From the NCBI GenBank assembly GCA_900110395.1, contig FODP01000004.1, forward strand, positions 1-64,000: a stretch of 64,000 nt of DNA, written 5' to 3'. This DNA is from Rhodospirillales bacterium URHD0017 (GTDB lineage: Bacteria; Pseudomonadota; Alphaproteobacteria; Reyranellales; Reyranellaceae). The translations under genes and the position numbers were made by a program. Positions 41,439-50,562 of this stretch are shown piece by piece. The notes beneath the pieces were generated by a model. That model saw nothing but the letters and a program-made list of their open reading frames with translations. It was not told where the DNA came from and made no database searches. Within the stretch, counting starts at the first letter, position 1, and each line of letters opens with the position of its first letter.

Positions 41439-42527
41439 TCACGGCAGCCGCGACATCTTCCGCCAGTCGATGCTCTGGCTGATGAAGGCGCGCTGGTTGG
41501 CGAGTGCGGCGGCAAAATCGGGATCGCGCTCGGCCTGTTCCTTTAGGACAATTTCGGACTTGGCGCGGAACACCTTCAGGAGGTCGGGCGACCATTCCTT
41601 GATGACCACGCCCGAGGCCTTGAGCTTCTCCATGGCCGTGCCCTGCAAGTGCGGCGAGCGGGACAGCATCCAGGCGATGTTGGCGCGGCACGCCGTCTCG
41701 ACCTGGATGCGCAGCATGGGCGACAGCGTCTCCCACTTGTCCTTGCGCATCAGGAAGTCGAGCACCGCCGAGGGCTGCTGCCAGCCCGGCATGTAGTAGG
41801 GCAGGCCGAGCTTGTCGAAGCCGAGCGCGGCATCGATGGCGGGCGTCGACATCTCGCCGCCGTCGACCTGGCCTTGCTGCAGCTTGTAGAAGAACTCGCC
41901 CGGCGGCAGCGGCACCTGGGTGGCCCCCAGCCTGGCCACGACCTCGCCGGCATAGCGGCCGAAGCGCAGGCGCTGGCCCTTGAGGTCGGCCACGGTGTTG
42001 AGCTCGGTGCGGAACCAGCCGCCGCCCTTGGCGCCCTGGATACCGCAGGGAATGCCGACCACACCCAGCTTCTCGTAGGCTTCGCGATGGATGCGGCTGC
42101 CGTCGCCTTCGAGCATCCATGACGTCATGTCTTCGGGCCCCGGCCCGAACGGCACGGTGGCGAACACGCCGAACACCGGCGCCTTGGCCGCGGCATAGCC
42201 TGACCAGGTGAAGGCGGCTTCGAGGTCGCCGGCGATCACCGCGTCGAGCATGTCGGCGGTCGGCGTGATGCGGCCGGGCTCGACGATCTTGATCGCCAAG
42301 GTGCCACCGGACATATGCTTTACAGTGCGTGTGAAGATCCGCACGCCCTCGCCCGATCCCGGAAGGGCTGGATTGAAGGCGGTCTGCATCTGGATGATGC
42401 GCGAGGGGATGGGGCCAAAATCCCCAGGCTTGCCGGCCGGTTTGTCCTTGTCTCCGGCGACAGCGAGGCCTGTCACCGACAGCAACGCTGCGGCGATGGC
42501 AACGACAACTACAGAATTACGGCGCAC
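41439..42527 (-). CDS. TRAP-type (DctP-like) substrate-binding protein
   Basis: 362 residues. A signal peptide (SVVVVAIAAALLSVTGLAVA) is followed by a DctP-family two-lobe domain: QMQTAFNPALPGSGEGVRIF, GPEDMTSWML, FRTELNTVADLKGQRLRFGR (the strongly conserved arginine) and a C-terminal helix set. The class fits binding proteins of 2-keto/carboxylic acids. There is no membrane subunit (DctQ/M) next to it. The start is a GTG in frame; no strong ribosome site was seen. It lies between a beta carboxylase and an acyl-CoA dehydrogenase, so its ligand may be a related acid. Confidence 0.8.
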   Translation of the reverse strand: MRRNSVVVVAIAAALLSVTGLAVAGDKDKPAGKPGDFGPIPSRIIQMQTAFNPALPGSGEGVRIFTRTVKHMSGGTLAIKIVEPGRITPTADMLDAVIAGDLEAAFTWSGYAAAKAPVFGVFATVPFGPGPEDMTSWMLEGDGSRIHREAYEKLGVVGIPCGIQGAKGGGWFRTELNTVADLKGQRLRFGRYAGEVVARLGATQVPLPPGEFFYKLQQGQVDGGEMSTPAIDAALGFDKLGLPYYMPGWQQPSAVLDFLMRKDKWETLSPMLRIQVETACRANIAWMLSRSPHLQGTAMEKLKASGVVIKEWSPDLLKVFRAKSEIVLKEQAERDPDFAAALANQRAFISQSIDWRKMSRLP

Positions 42528-42643
42528 GACCGACCATCCGTCGCCCGGCTCCCCCTGCCCCAAAACCGCTTTTCGCGGCCTTCTTGCCTTCACACCCGCT
42601 GATTTTCGCACGGGGAAGGCCCGGGAACAAGGGATCCGGGCAG

Positions 42644-43780
42644 TTACAAAGCTGACAAGCCTCGGCCGATCAGGATGCGTTGGACGTCGCTGGTCCCTTC
42701 GTAGATCTGGCACACGCGAACATCCCGCCAGATCTTCTCCACCAGGTAGTCCGAAACGTAGCCGTACCCGCCGTGGATCTGAATCGCGGCCGAGCACACC
42801 TCCTCGGCCATCTCGGATGCATATAGCTTCGCCATTGCGGCTTCGGTGAGGCATGGACGCCCGGCGTCGCGCAACGTTGCCGCATGCAGCACCATCTGCC
42901 GCGCCACGGTGACCTTGGTGGCCATGTCGGCAAGGCGGAACTGCACCGCCTGATGGTTGACGATCTTGGTGCCGAAGGCTTCGCGTTCGTTGGCGTACGC
43001 CCGCGCGGCCTCGAAGGCGGCGCGCGCCATGCCGGTGGCTTGCGCAGCAATACCGATGCGGCCGGCTTCGAGGTTTGCGAGTGCGATGCGATAGCCCTCG
43101 CCTTCCTGGCCGAGCATGGCGTCGGCGCCGACGGCGCAATCCTCGAAGGCGATCTGGCAGGTGTCGGACGATTTCTGCCCCAATTTCTTCTCGATCGAGG
43201 CGACGCGATAGCCCTGTGTCTTTGTCGGCACGATGAAGCAGGAGATGCCGCGCTTGGGAGCCGTCGGATCGGTCACCGCGAAAACCAGCGCCATGTCTGC
43301 GGTGTGGCCCGAGGTGATGAACTGTTTTACGCCGTTCAGCACCCACCCATTGCCGCGCCGCTCGGCGCGGGTTTTCAGGTTGGAGGCGTCCGAGCCCGCC
43401 TGTGGCTCGGTGAGGCAGAACGCGCCCAGCATCTCGCCGCGCGCCAACGGTTTCAGCCAGCGCTCCTTCTGCTCGGGCGAACCGTAGGCGAGCAGCGCCG
43501 CGCAATCGGGCGAGTTGTTGACGCTCATCACCGTGGCAAGACCGCCGTCGGCCGCCGCGATCTCCTCCAGCGCCAGCACGTAGGACACCATGCCGGCTTC
43601 GGCGCCGCCCCATTCGGCCGGCACGCACATGCCCATGAAGCCGAGCTGGCCCATCTCGGCGAGCAGCGCGCGCGGGATCTCGCCCGCGGCCTCCCACGCC
43701 CGGACGTGCGGCGCCACCTTCTCCTGCGCAAAGGCGCGCGCGGTGTCGCGAATGAGGGTCTGTTCTTCGGTGAGCAGCAT
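42644..43780 (-). CDS. acyl-CoA dehydrogenase
   Basis: 378 residues of the FAD-dependent acyl-CoA dehydrogenase fold: GFMGMCVPAEWGGAEAGMVS, CLTEPQAGSDASNLKTRAER (FAD binding), IHGGYGYVSDYLVEKIWRDV and the catalytic base in CQIYEGTSDVQ. The Glu in YEGTS is the short/branched-chain type position; isovaleryl-CoA dehydrogenases usually have Gly there and their Glu elsewhere. The gene is therefore more likely a short- or 2-methyl-branched-chain enzyme than true isovaleryl-CoA dehydrogenase, despite the leucine-type neighbours. It works with ETF. Confidence 0.85.
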   Translation of the reverse strand: MLLTEEQTLIRDTARAFAQEKVAPHVRAWEAAGEIPRALLAEMGQLGFMGMCVPAEWGGAEAGMVSYVLALEEIAAADGGLATVMSVNNSPDCAALLAYGSPEQKERWLKPLARGEMLGAFCLTEPQAGSDASNLKTRAERRGNGWVLNGVKQFITSGHTADMALVFAVTDPTAPKRGISCFIVPTKTQGYRVASIEKKLGQKSSDTCQIAFEDCAVGADAMLGQEGEGYRIALANLEAGRIGIAAQATGMARAAFEAARAYANEREAFGTKIVNHQAVQFRLADMATKVTVARQMVLHAATLRDAGRPCLTEAAMAKLYASEMAEEVCSAAIQIHGGYGYVSDYLVEKIWRDVRVCQIYEGTSDVQRILIGRGLSAL

Positions 43781-43872
43781 CGTCCGGGCATTCTGGCTTG
43801 GGCGGAGGAGTAACCAAGCACGGAAAACGAGATCGACGCAAAGACCTTCTGGAAGGTGCCGCGAAGGGCCGA

Positions 43873-44658
43873 TCAGCCAAGAAACCGCCGGAACTGCTGA
43901 AGCACGAACTCCGGCTGTTCGCGGACCGACGCATGGCCGGCCATGGGGACTTCGACGATGCCGGCGCTGCCGGGAATGTTGTCGTTCATCCAGCGCGCGG
44001 CATCCTTGAAGGGCTGGCCTTCGTTCGCGCCGAGGAGGACCAGCGTCGGCATCGTCATGCATTTGGCCTGCGCTCGAGCGTCGAGCATCGCCAGCCACTC
44101 GCAGCCCAGCGCATAGCCCTCGCCGTCGCAGGTTGCCCACTTTTCCTTCACGTGGCGAACGTTGGGGCCGTTCTCGTCGAGCGACGCCTGGGTGAAGAAT
44201 ACCTTCTCCAGCATCGGAATGAGGCTTGCGACGCCATGCTTGCGGGCGAGCGCGGCGCGCACCGGCCAGTTCATCCGCATCTCGTCGTTGTAGCGCGGCG
44301 TGCAGTCGCACAGGATGACTCGATCGACCATCGCCGGATAGGTGCCGGCGAAATGCTGGGCCAACGACCCGCCCATCGAGATGCCGGCGATATGCGCCTT
44401 CGCCAAACCCTCGCGTTCCATCAGCGCCCTGAGCTGTTCGCCGAGCTCGGCTTCGCCATACTGCCCGTTGGGCAGCCTGGTGTCGTGATGGCCGGGAAAG
44501 CTGTAGGCGATCAGCTCGAACTGATCGGCGAGCGGATCGAGCACATCCCAGAAATGCCAGTCCATCCCCAGGCAGTGCAGCAACACCAGCGGCTTGCCGC
44601 GCCCGCGACGATGCACGGTGATGTCGGCGGGATCGAGCGGTTTGGGATGCCAGTCCAT
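43873..44658 (-). CDS. alpha/beta hydrolase
   Basis: 261 residues with the alpha/beta hydrolase pattern: LVLLHCLGMDWHFWDVL (oxyanion), HIAGISMGGSLAQHFAG with the nucleophile Ser in GISMGG, and VPMAGHASVREQPEFV with the His. Similar proteins open lactone rings (3-oxoadipate enol-lactonase type) or cleave esters; the substrate is unknown. An SDR and a LivK-type binding protein precede it on the strand and may form one catabolic unit. Confidence 0.85.
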   Translation of the reverse strand: MDWHPKPLDPADITVHRRGRGKPLVLLHCLGMDWHFWDVLDPLADQFELIAYSFPGHHDTRLPNGQYGEAELGEQLRALMEREGLAKAHIAGISMGGSLAQHFAGTYPAMVDRVILCDCTPRYNDEMRMNWPVRAALARKHGVASLIPMLEKVFFTQASLDENGPNVRHVKEKWATCDGEGYALGCEWLAMLDARAQAKCMTMPTLVLLGANEGQPFKDAARWMNDNIPGSAGIVEVPMAGHASVREQPEFVLQQFRRFLG

Positions 44659-44675
44659 GTCGTCGTCCTCCTCGC

Positions 44676-45515
44676 CTATCCCGACAAGCAGTCGGAAAGC
44701 GCATGGAGCTCGAAGCCGGCGCGACGGCCGGTCTGTGAAGCGCTGGCGGCTGGCGCAATATCCGTGCGCCAGGTGTTGGCGTCGAAACGGTAGCCGTTCA
44801 CCCGGTCGGCTTCACGCGACACCACGAAGAGGAGCGGCGCCACCATCTCTTGCGGCTCGACCAGCTTGGGCGCCTTTCCTGTGGCCGACCATTCGCGCAT
44901 TTCCTTCGCCATCCCCGGGGTGTTGGCGCCGGCGCCCGGATTGACGACGTTCGCCGTCACTCCCGTGCCCACCAGCTCCTTGGCCCAGATCTCGGTGGCC
45001 ATTTCCAGCGCGGCCTTGGACGGACCGTAGGGCACGCTGCCGGCGCGGTTCATCGTGTCGAGCTTGGTGGTCACGTTGACGATGCGTCCCCAGCCGCGCT
45101 CGATGAGGCCCGGCGTCACCCGGCGGGTCATCTGGTCGGCAACGACATAGTTGGTGTCCATGGTGTCCTGCACGATCTCATCGCTCAGCTCCCAGAACTT
45201 GCGCGGCCCTTTGGTGAAGCGCTCCGGATCGGTGTAGGTGAAGGTGAGTCCGGCGTTGTTGACCAGGATGTCGACGGCACCGAAACGCTGCCGCGTCATG
45301 GCGATTGCCTCCGTGCAGGCCGATGGGCGGCGCAGATCGAGCGCCAGGCAATGGAGACCGGCCGCGAGCTCGCCCGCCTCCTCCTGCATCGGGACGATGT
45401 CCCCCGCGATGTGGCCGACGGCCACGACCTTGCGACCGCTGCGCAGCAGGCCCAACGCCATCGCCTTGCCGAGCCCTCGCAGCCCGCCGGTGACGATCGC
45501 AATCTGCCCGCTCAT
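44676..45515 (-). CDS. short-chain dehydrogenase/reductase
   Basis: 279 residues: N-terminal NAD(P) motif TGGLRGLGKAMALGLL, LVNNAGLTF and catalytic YGPSKAALE. The residue 13 before the Tyr, normally Ser, is Thr (NVTTKLDTMN), a permitted but less common substitution. The ATG overlaps the LivK-type gene's TGA by 4 bp, so the two are translated together. It is probably an oxidoreductase of the compound bound by that protein. Confidence 0.85.
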   Translation of the reverse strand: MSGQIAIVTGGLRGLGKAMALGLLRSGRKVVAVGHIAGDIVPMQEEAGELAAGLHCLALDLRRPSACTEAIAMTRQRFGAVDILVNNAGLTFTYTDPERFTKGPRKFWELSDEIVQDTMDTNYVVADQMTRRVTPGLIERGWGRIVNVTTKLDTMNRAGSVPYGPSKAALEMATEIWAKELVGTGVTANVVNPGAGANTPGMAKEMREWSATGKAPKLVEPQEMVAPLLFVVSREADRVNGYRFDANTWRTDIAPAASASQTGRRAGFELHALSDCLSG

Positions 45516-46771
45516 TGCCTGGCCGGCCCCATCGGATAGCGCAGTTCGCCGGTGCGATATTCGGTCGGATGAAGGACGACCTCCGCCGCGGGATTGGCGA
45601 ACTGGTCCATGCCCTGTCCCTTCAGTCCGCGGAACTGCACCCACAAGAGGCGCTGGCGGTCCCATTCGCCGTCAGGTCCGAACTTGATGTCGCCGACAAT
45701 GGTCTTGAACGTCGTGCTGTGCATGTACCGGGCGAGCTTGTCCTGATCGAGACCACCCGAGCCGGTGACCGCCTGCTGGAGGATCTGCATCGTGGCGTAG
45801 GTGAAGGGCGGCACGTAGTAGCCTTGCGGATCGATGGCCTTGTCCTTGGCGAGCGGCTGGTAGCGCGCGAGCAGCGACGCGACCTCCGGGAACTTGCCGG
45901 CAACAGCGGGGCAATAAAGCTCGTAGCTCACCACGTCGTTCAGCAGCTCGCCGAGGTCGCCCTTGAGGGTGGCCGCCTGGGTGCCCACCATCCCGCCGCC
46001 GAACAGCTTGGGACGGAAGTTGATCTCGCGCGCCGCCTTCACGATGCCCGAGGTGTCGATCGGGTAGCTGCCGACATAGAGAATGTCGGGATTGAGGTTG
46101 GCGATGCCGCGGATCACCGGAGCGAATTCGACGGTCTGCGGCGGATAGGTGCGATCGTAGACGATCTTGAGACCATGCTTGTGCGCCTGTTCACGCGCCC
46201 CATCGAGTGCGCTCTTGGAGAATTCGGCGTCGGCCCCGACCAGCGCCACGGTGGTCGGCTTGGGGGTCATGCCCATGGCCACCTCGAAGAAGCCTTCGCT
46301 GATCGCGGCCGGTCCATGCGGGCCGTAGGGCATGGTTTGAAAGTAACGCGGGTACTTGAATTTGTCGTTCACCGCGAGCGCCAGCATCGTCAGCACCACC
46401 TTGTCGTGCTGCATGGCGATCGGCATTGCCGGCACGGTCAGGTTCGTGCCGTTGGTGACGATGAGATCGACTTTGTCGACCTCGAGCAGCTTGGTGTAGA
46501 TCGGCGGCACGTTGGCCGGGTTGGATTGATCGTCGTAGGTGACGAGTTGCACGGGACGCCCGAGCATGCCGCCCTTGGCGTTCACGTCATCCGCCCAGAT
46601 CTGCATGGTCAGATGCGTCTGCTTGCCGATGGATGCCAGCCCGCCGGTCTGCGCTATGGAGAAGCCGATCTTGATCGGATCGGCCGCCCAGGCGGGCCAC
46701 TGCTGCACGACCGCGGCGCCACCCAACGCCCCGGCGATAACGCCACGCCGACCGATTGAACTCCGTGTCAT
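45512..46771 (-). CDS. branched-chain amino acid-type (LivK-like) substrate-binding protein
   Basis: 419 residues. The N-terminal GRRGVIAGALGGAAVVQQWP-AWA looks like a twin-arginine or Sec signal. The mature protein is a type I binding fold: IGFSIAQTGGLASIGKQTHL, VTYDDQSNPANVPPIYTKLL, VALVGADAEFSKSALDGARE. The start at 46771 has GGGAGGAA ahead. It is paired with the overlapping SDR gene and no permease. The ligand is probably an aromatic or branched organic acid. Confidence 0.85.
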   Translation of the reverse strand: MTRSSIGRRGVIAGALGGAAVVQQWPAWAADPIKIGFSIAQTGGLASIGKQTHLTMQIWADDVNAKGGMLGRPVQLVTYDDQSNPANVPPIYTKLLEVDKVDLIVTNGTNLTVPAMPIAMQHDKVVLTMLALAVNDKFKYPRYFQTMPYGPHGPAAISEGFFEVAMGMTPKPTTVALVGADAEFSKSALDGAREQAHKHGLKIVYDRTYPPQTVEFAPVIRGIANLNPDILYVGSYPIDTSGIVKAAREINFRPKLFGGGMVGTQAATLKGDLGELLNDVVSYELYCPAVAGKFPEVASLLARYQPLAKDKAIDPQGYYVPPFTYATMQILQQAVTGSGGLDQDKLARYMHSTTFKTIVGDIKFGPDGEWDRQRLLWVQFRGLKGQGMDQFANPAAEVVLHPTEYRTGELRYPMGPARQ

Positions 46772-46933
46772 TGGCTTCCTCCCTTGGAACTCCGCACAGA
46801 ATCCTTGCTGTGGAGGATGCGCCAAGGCGGCTGTCCGTGGCAGCGGCCGCCAGCAAAAGAGCTATTCCCAATTGTCCGAAATGCGGCCGATGAAAACGCT
46901 TAGCATCGACGACGAAAGCCGCGGGAGCGCGAC

Positions 46934-47926
46934 ATGCAGTTCGGACTATTCGGCGGCGCGCGGACCAAGCGCAGCGTCGGCATCGAGGACAGCCAAGGCT
47001 ACGAGAACTTCATCGAGTACGTGGTCGAAGCCGACCGGCTGGGCTTCAAGCAGCTGTTCATGGTGGAGCATCACTTCACCGGCCAGGGTCAGGTCTCGGC
47101 GTCGATGGCCGTGCTGGCTTACCTTGCCGCCCAGACCAAGAAGATCCGGCTGGGCACGGCCGTCGTGGTGCTGCCCTGGCACAATCCAGTCCTGGTGGCC
47201 GAGCAGGCCGCCACGCTCGACCTGCTGAGCGGTGGCCGCGTCGACTTCGGGGTCGGCAAGGGCTACCGCCAGGCCGAGTTCGACGGCTTCTGCATTCCCA
47301 TCGACGAGGCCACCGAACGCTTCGACGAGGCGATGGACATCATCCGCAAGGCGTGGACCACGCAAGGCCGGTTCAGCCACCACGGCAAGCGCTGGCACTA
47401 CGACAACATCGTGGTCGAGCCCGAGCCGTTGCAGCGTCCGCATCCGCCGCTGTGGCTGGCCGCAGGAAGCCCCGACAGCGTCCGGCGGGCGGCACGGGAA
47501 GGCTACAACCTCCTGCTCGACCAGCTCGCGCAGACTGACCAGATCGTCCGGCGCATCGCCTTGTTCCGCGAGGAATGCGCGCGCGTCGGCCGGGCTTACG
47601 ATTCGAACATGGTGGCGACATCGCGCGCGCTGCAGATGATCCACAGCGAAGACGAGCGCCAGCAGGCCTACGAGACACGCAAGCGGGTCATCAACACGAT
47701 CGGCGACCTGGCGCGCGACAAGCTTGCCGAGCGCGTGGAGGAAGACACCGCACCGCTGCTGGGAACGCCGGACGAAGTCATCACCCGGCTCAAGGAGCTC
47801 GAGGCGGGAGGCGCCACCAACATTCTGCTCGTCGATCCCAACGCCTCGGTCGGCAATCTTCGCGCCTTCGCGCGCGAGGTGATGCCGGCCTTCAAGCCAG
47901 CCCGCGCCGTCGCCGCCGCCGACTGA
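46934..47926 (+). CDS. LLM-class (luciferase-like) flavin oxidoreductase
   Basis: 330 residues of the bacterial luciferase-like TIM barrel: FKQLFMVEHHFTGQGQVSAS, IRLGTAVVVLPWHNPVLVAE, LDLLSGGRVDFGVGKGYRQA, and PLWLAAGSPDSVRRAAREGY. It uses reduced FMN or F420-like flavin to oxidise or reduce an organic compound. It is divergent from the LivK/SDR/hydrolase run, with 160 bp between starts, so coregulation is possible. Confidence 0.88.
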   Translation: MQFGLFGGARTKRSVGIEDSQGYENFIEYVVEADRLGFKQLFMVEHHFTGQGQVSASMAVLAYLAAQTKKIRLGTAVVVLPWHNPVLVAEQAATLDLLSGGRVDFGVGKGYRQAEFDGFCIPIDEATERFDEAMDIIRKAWTTQGRFSHHGKRWHYDNIVVEPEPLQRPHPPLWLAAGSPDSVRRAAREGYNLLLDQLAQTDQIVRRIALFREECARVGRAYDSNMVATSRALQMIHSEDERQQAYETRKRVINTIGDLARDKLAERVEEDTAPLLGTPDEVITRLKELEAGGATNILLVDPNASVGNLRAFAREVMPAFKPARAVAAAD

Positions 47927-47949
47927 GCCGCAGTCGCGCGCGGTGATCC

Positions 47950-48831
47950 TCAAGCGTTGCGTGTGATCTGCGCGAGAAAATCGATGAAGACCCGGAGCTT
48001 GGCCGGAAGATGCCGCTGCGGCGGGTAGAGGACCGAGACCGGCGCGCCTTCGCGCTCGTAGTCCTTCAGAATGGCGCGGACATCGCGGCGCGCGAGATCC
48101 TTGCGGTATAACCACCAGGTGCCCTGGGCAATACCGGTGCCCGCCACAACCGCCTCGCGCAGGACATCGCCGCTGTTGATCGTGGCGTTGCCGCGAACCC
48201 GCACCACGACCGGCTTGCCGTCCCTCCCCTTGAAACTCCATTCGGGGCCGAACCGGCTGATCAGGCAATTGTGCTGCAGCAGGTCCTGCGGCGTCTTGGG
48301 CTCGCCGTGGCGCTTGAGATAGGCCGGCGCCGCCACCGTGACCTGCGGGCCGCGCGTGAGAAGCCGAACGGTCAGCCTGGAATCGGTCGGATGCCCCGTT
48401 CGCACGGCCAGCTCGAAGCCCTCGGCGATCAGATCGACGGCGCTGTCGTTGAAGTGCAGCTCCAGGCTGATCTCCGGGTAGCGTTCGAAAAATCGCGGGA
48501 GCTCCGGCGCCAGGGTCACGCGTCCGAAGGACAGCGGCAGCACCGCCCGTATGCTGCCGCGTGGAACGCCGCTGCCCTGCTTGATCGCGGCTTCGGCATC
48601 TTCCAGTTCCGCCAGGATGCGGACGCACCGCTCATGGAACTCCTGGCCGAAATCCGTCGTGCGCAGGCGGCGGGTCGAGCGGTTGAACAGTTGTGCACCC
48701 AGCTCGTCTTCCAGCCGCGAGATTGTCTTGGTCACGGCGGAGGGAGACTGGCCAAGTCTTGCCGCCGCCGCTGTGAAGCTGCCATGGGCGACGACCCGGG
48801 TGAAGACACGCAACGCGGTGAACTTGTCCAT
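47950..48831 (-). CDS. LysR-family transcriptional regulator
   Basis: 293 residues: helix-turn-helix MDKFTALRVFTRVVAHGSFT, AAAARLGQSPSAVTKTISRL with EDELGAQLFNRSTRRL, and the usual effector domain (RGSIRAVLPLSFGRVTLAPE to NATINSGDVLREAVVAGTGI). It converges on the LLM oxidoreductase with 23 bp between stops and reads away from smpB. It resembles the CrgA-type/quinone-sensing subgroup. Confidence 0.88.
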   Translation of the reverse strand: MDKFTALRVFTRVVAHGSFTAAAARLGQSPSAVTKTISRLEDELGAQLFNRSTRRLRTTDFGQEFHERCVRILAELEDAEAAIKQGSGVPRGSIRAVLPLSFGRVTLAPELPRFFERYPEISLELHFNDSAVDLIAEGFELAVRTGHPTDSRLTVRLLTRGPQVTVAAPAYLKRHGEPKTPQDLLQHNCLISRFGPEWSFKGRDGKPVVVRVRGNATINSGDVLREAVVAGTGIAQGTWWLYRKDLARRDVRAILKDYEREGAPVSVLYPPQRHLPAKLRVFIDFLAQITRNA

Positions 48832-48857
48832 CCACGCCCTCCCCGCCCGGCCTGGCA

Positions 48858-49331
48858 CTATCGTCGATGGCTCAACAATCGAGACCTTTGCCGCTGCCAG
48901 TCGCGGTCCTTGATGGACTGGCGCTTGTCGTGCGCCTGCTTGCCGGTGACCAGCGCGATCTCGATCTTGGCGCGGCCGCGCGGATTGAAATAGACCTGCA
49001 AGGGCACGACGGTGCGGCCCTCGCGCTGGATGGCGCCGATCAGCTTGTTGATCTGGGCGCGATGCAGCAGCAGCTTGCGCGGTCGGCGCGGCTCGTGATT
49101 GAAGCGGTTGCCCGAGGCGTAGATCGGGATGTTGGCGTTGACCAGCCAGGCCTCGCCGCCCTCTTCCGTCACGTAGGACTCGGCGATCGTGCTGCGCCCG
49201 CCGCGCAGCGACTTGACCTCGGTGCCGGTCAGCGAAAGCCCGGCCTCGAAGGTCTCCTCGATGAAGTAGTTGTGCCGCGCTTTGCGGTTCTGGGCCACTA
49301 CCGTGCGGTCCAGCTCCGGTTTCTTTGCCAA
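48858..49331 (-). CDS. smpB: SsrA-binding protein SmpB
   Basis: 157 residues of the oligonucleotide-binding barrel: [80 protein letters not shown] and a basic tail ([20 protein letters not shown]) that contacts the decoding site. It binds tmRNA and directs trans-translation on stalled ribosomes. It lies downstream of dapA on the same strand, beyond a repeat. Confidence 0.95.
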   Translation of the reverse strand: MAKKPELDRTVVAQNRKARHNYFIEETFEAGLSLTGTEVKSLRGGRSTIAESYVTEEGGEAWLVNANIPIYASGNRFNHEPRRPRKLLLHRAQINKLIGAIQREGRTVVPLQVYFNPRGRAKIEIALVTGKQAHDKRQSIKDRDWQRQRSRLLSHRR

Positions 49332-49362
49332 GGTGAGAATGCCTTGTGGTTACAGCCTCGAT

Positions 49363-49430
49363 GTCGTCCCGAGCGAAGCGAGGGACCTTTCCTGCGGCCG
49401 GAAGGCCCCTCGCTACGCTCGGGGTGACAG
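49363..49430. repeat. dispersed repeat family 2, copy between dapA and smpB
   Basis: GTCGTCCCGAGCGAAGCGAG with inverted CTCGCTACGCTCGGGGTGAC. It is related to 34862-34976, and its right 29 nt are identical to 41408-41436. Possible transcript end for dapA. Confidence 0.75.
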
Positions 49431-49436
49431 CATTGC

Positions 49437-50315
49437 TTAGTTGATCAGGCCCGCATGGACCATGGCGTCGCGCACCTGCTTCTTGGTGGCGTCGGTGCAT
49501 TCGACCAGTGGCAGGCGGAGCTTGGCGCTGCACTGACCGATGAGCTCGGCGCCGTACTTCACCGGCGCGGGGCTGGTCTCGACGAACAGCGCCTTGTGCA
49601 GCGGCATCAGCCGGTCCTGGATCTCGAACACCTTGTCAAGGTCGCGCTTCTTCCAGGCGTCGTGCATGTCGCCGCAGAGCCGCGGCGCGATGTTGGCGGT
49701 CACCGAGATGCAGCCATCGCCGCCCTGGGCCATGAAGCCCATGGCGCTCGCATCCTCGCCCGAGAGCTGCAGGAAGCCCTTCTTGGCCCGGAGCTTGGTC
49801 AAGGTCGGGCGCGCCATGTCGTAGCTCGCATCCTTGATGCCGATGATGTTCTTGACCTGCGACAGCCGCACCACGGTGTCGACCTGCATGTCGCCGCCGG
49901 TGCGCGGCGGCACGTTGTACAGCAGGATCGGGATGTCGACGGCCTCGGCCACCGTCTTGAAATGCTGGAACAGGCCTTCCTGGGTCGGCTTGTTGTAGTA
50001 GGGCACGACCAGCATGGCGGCGTCGGCGCCGGCCTTCTTGGCGTGCTTGGTGAGCTCGATCGCCTCGTCGGTCGAGTTCGACCCGGTGCCGGCGATCACC
50101 GGCACGCCAGTGCCCTTGGCGGCGGCGATGCAGATGTCGATCACCCGCTTGTGCTCTTCCATGGAAAGCGTCGGCGACTCGCCGGTCGTGCCGCAGGGCA
50201 CAAGTCCGTCGGTGCCTTCCTTGATCTGCCAGGCCACGAACTTCTCGAAGCCTTTCTCATCGACCGATCCGTTCTTGAACGGGGTAATCAGCGCGACGAG
50301 CGACCCGGTGAACAT
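49437..50315 (-). CDS. dapA: 4-hydroxy-tetrahydrodipicolinate synthase
   Basis: 292 residues of the DapA TIM barrel: GSLVALITPFKNGSVDEKGF, GTTGESPTLSMEEHKRVID, PILLYNVPPRTGGDMQ with the catalytic-triad Tyr, and IIGIKDASYDMARP with the Schiff-base lysine. It condenses pyruvate with aspartate semialdehyde, the first step of the lysine/diaminopimelate branch. Length and motifs are fully typical. Confidence 0.95.
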   Translation of the reverse strand: MFTGSLVALITPFKNGSVDEKGFEKFVAWQIKEGTDGLVPCGTTGESPTLSMEEHKRVIDICIAAAKGTGVPVIAGTGSNSTDEAIELTKHAKKAGADAAMLVVPYYNKPTQEGLFQHFKTVAEAVDIPILLYNVPPRTGGDMQVDTVVRLSQVKNIIGIKDASYDMARPTLTKLRAKKGFLQLSGEDASAMGFMAQGGDGCISVTANIAPRLCGDMHDAWKKRDLDKVFEIQDRLMPLHKALFVETSPAPVKYGAELIGQCSAKLRLPLVECTDATKKQVRDAMVHAGLIN

Positions 50316-50515
50316 GGCTTTCCCCTCCGATTCTTCTTGGACCGGCCACTCTAGGCCTCACCCCTTGTCCCGGCAAGGTGAGCAAGTTGCCGGTCGCGTC
50401 TGAATTTGGGCTTCCGAACCACTAACGCCACCGGCCAATTGCCCGGTGCGTTGGCGCCGCGCCGCCCTTGACGGCGTCAATTGCCGGTCAAGCCGCCGCA
50501 AAGCACGTCCGGGAT

Positions 50516-50544
50516 TTGACATATAAGTTGATATCAACATAATG
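50516..50544 (+). promoter_or_regulatory. sigma-70 promoter with palindromic operator in the spacer
   Basis: TTGACA (50516-50521), a 17-nt spacer, and ATAATG (50539-50544) form a good promoter. The spacer contains the perfect 12-bp palindrome GTTGATATCAAC (50527-50538). A repressor bound there would block the promoter, and the MarR gene two genes on is the natural candidate. Confidence 0.65.
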
Positions 50545-50562
50545 ACGGCGGAGGAGAAGCAA

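Noticed and set aside
41442..43934. An apparent 831-codon frame joining the DctP gene to sequence opposite the acyl-CoA dehydrogenase
   Set aside because: Only the last 362 codons form the binding protein; the rest is a different frame of the dehydrogenase gene, so this is not a fusion.
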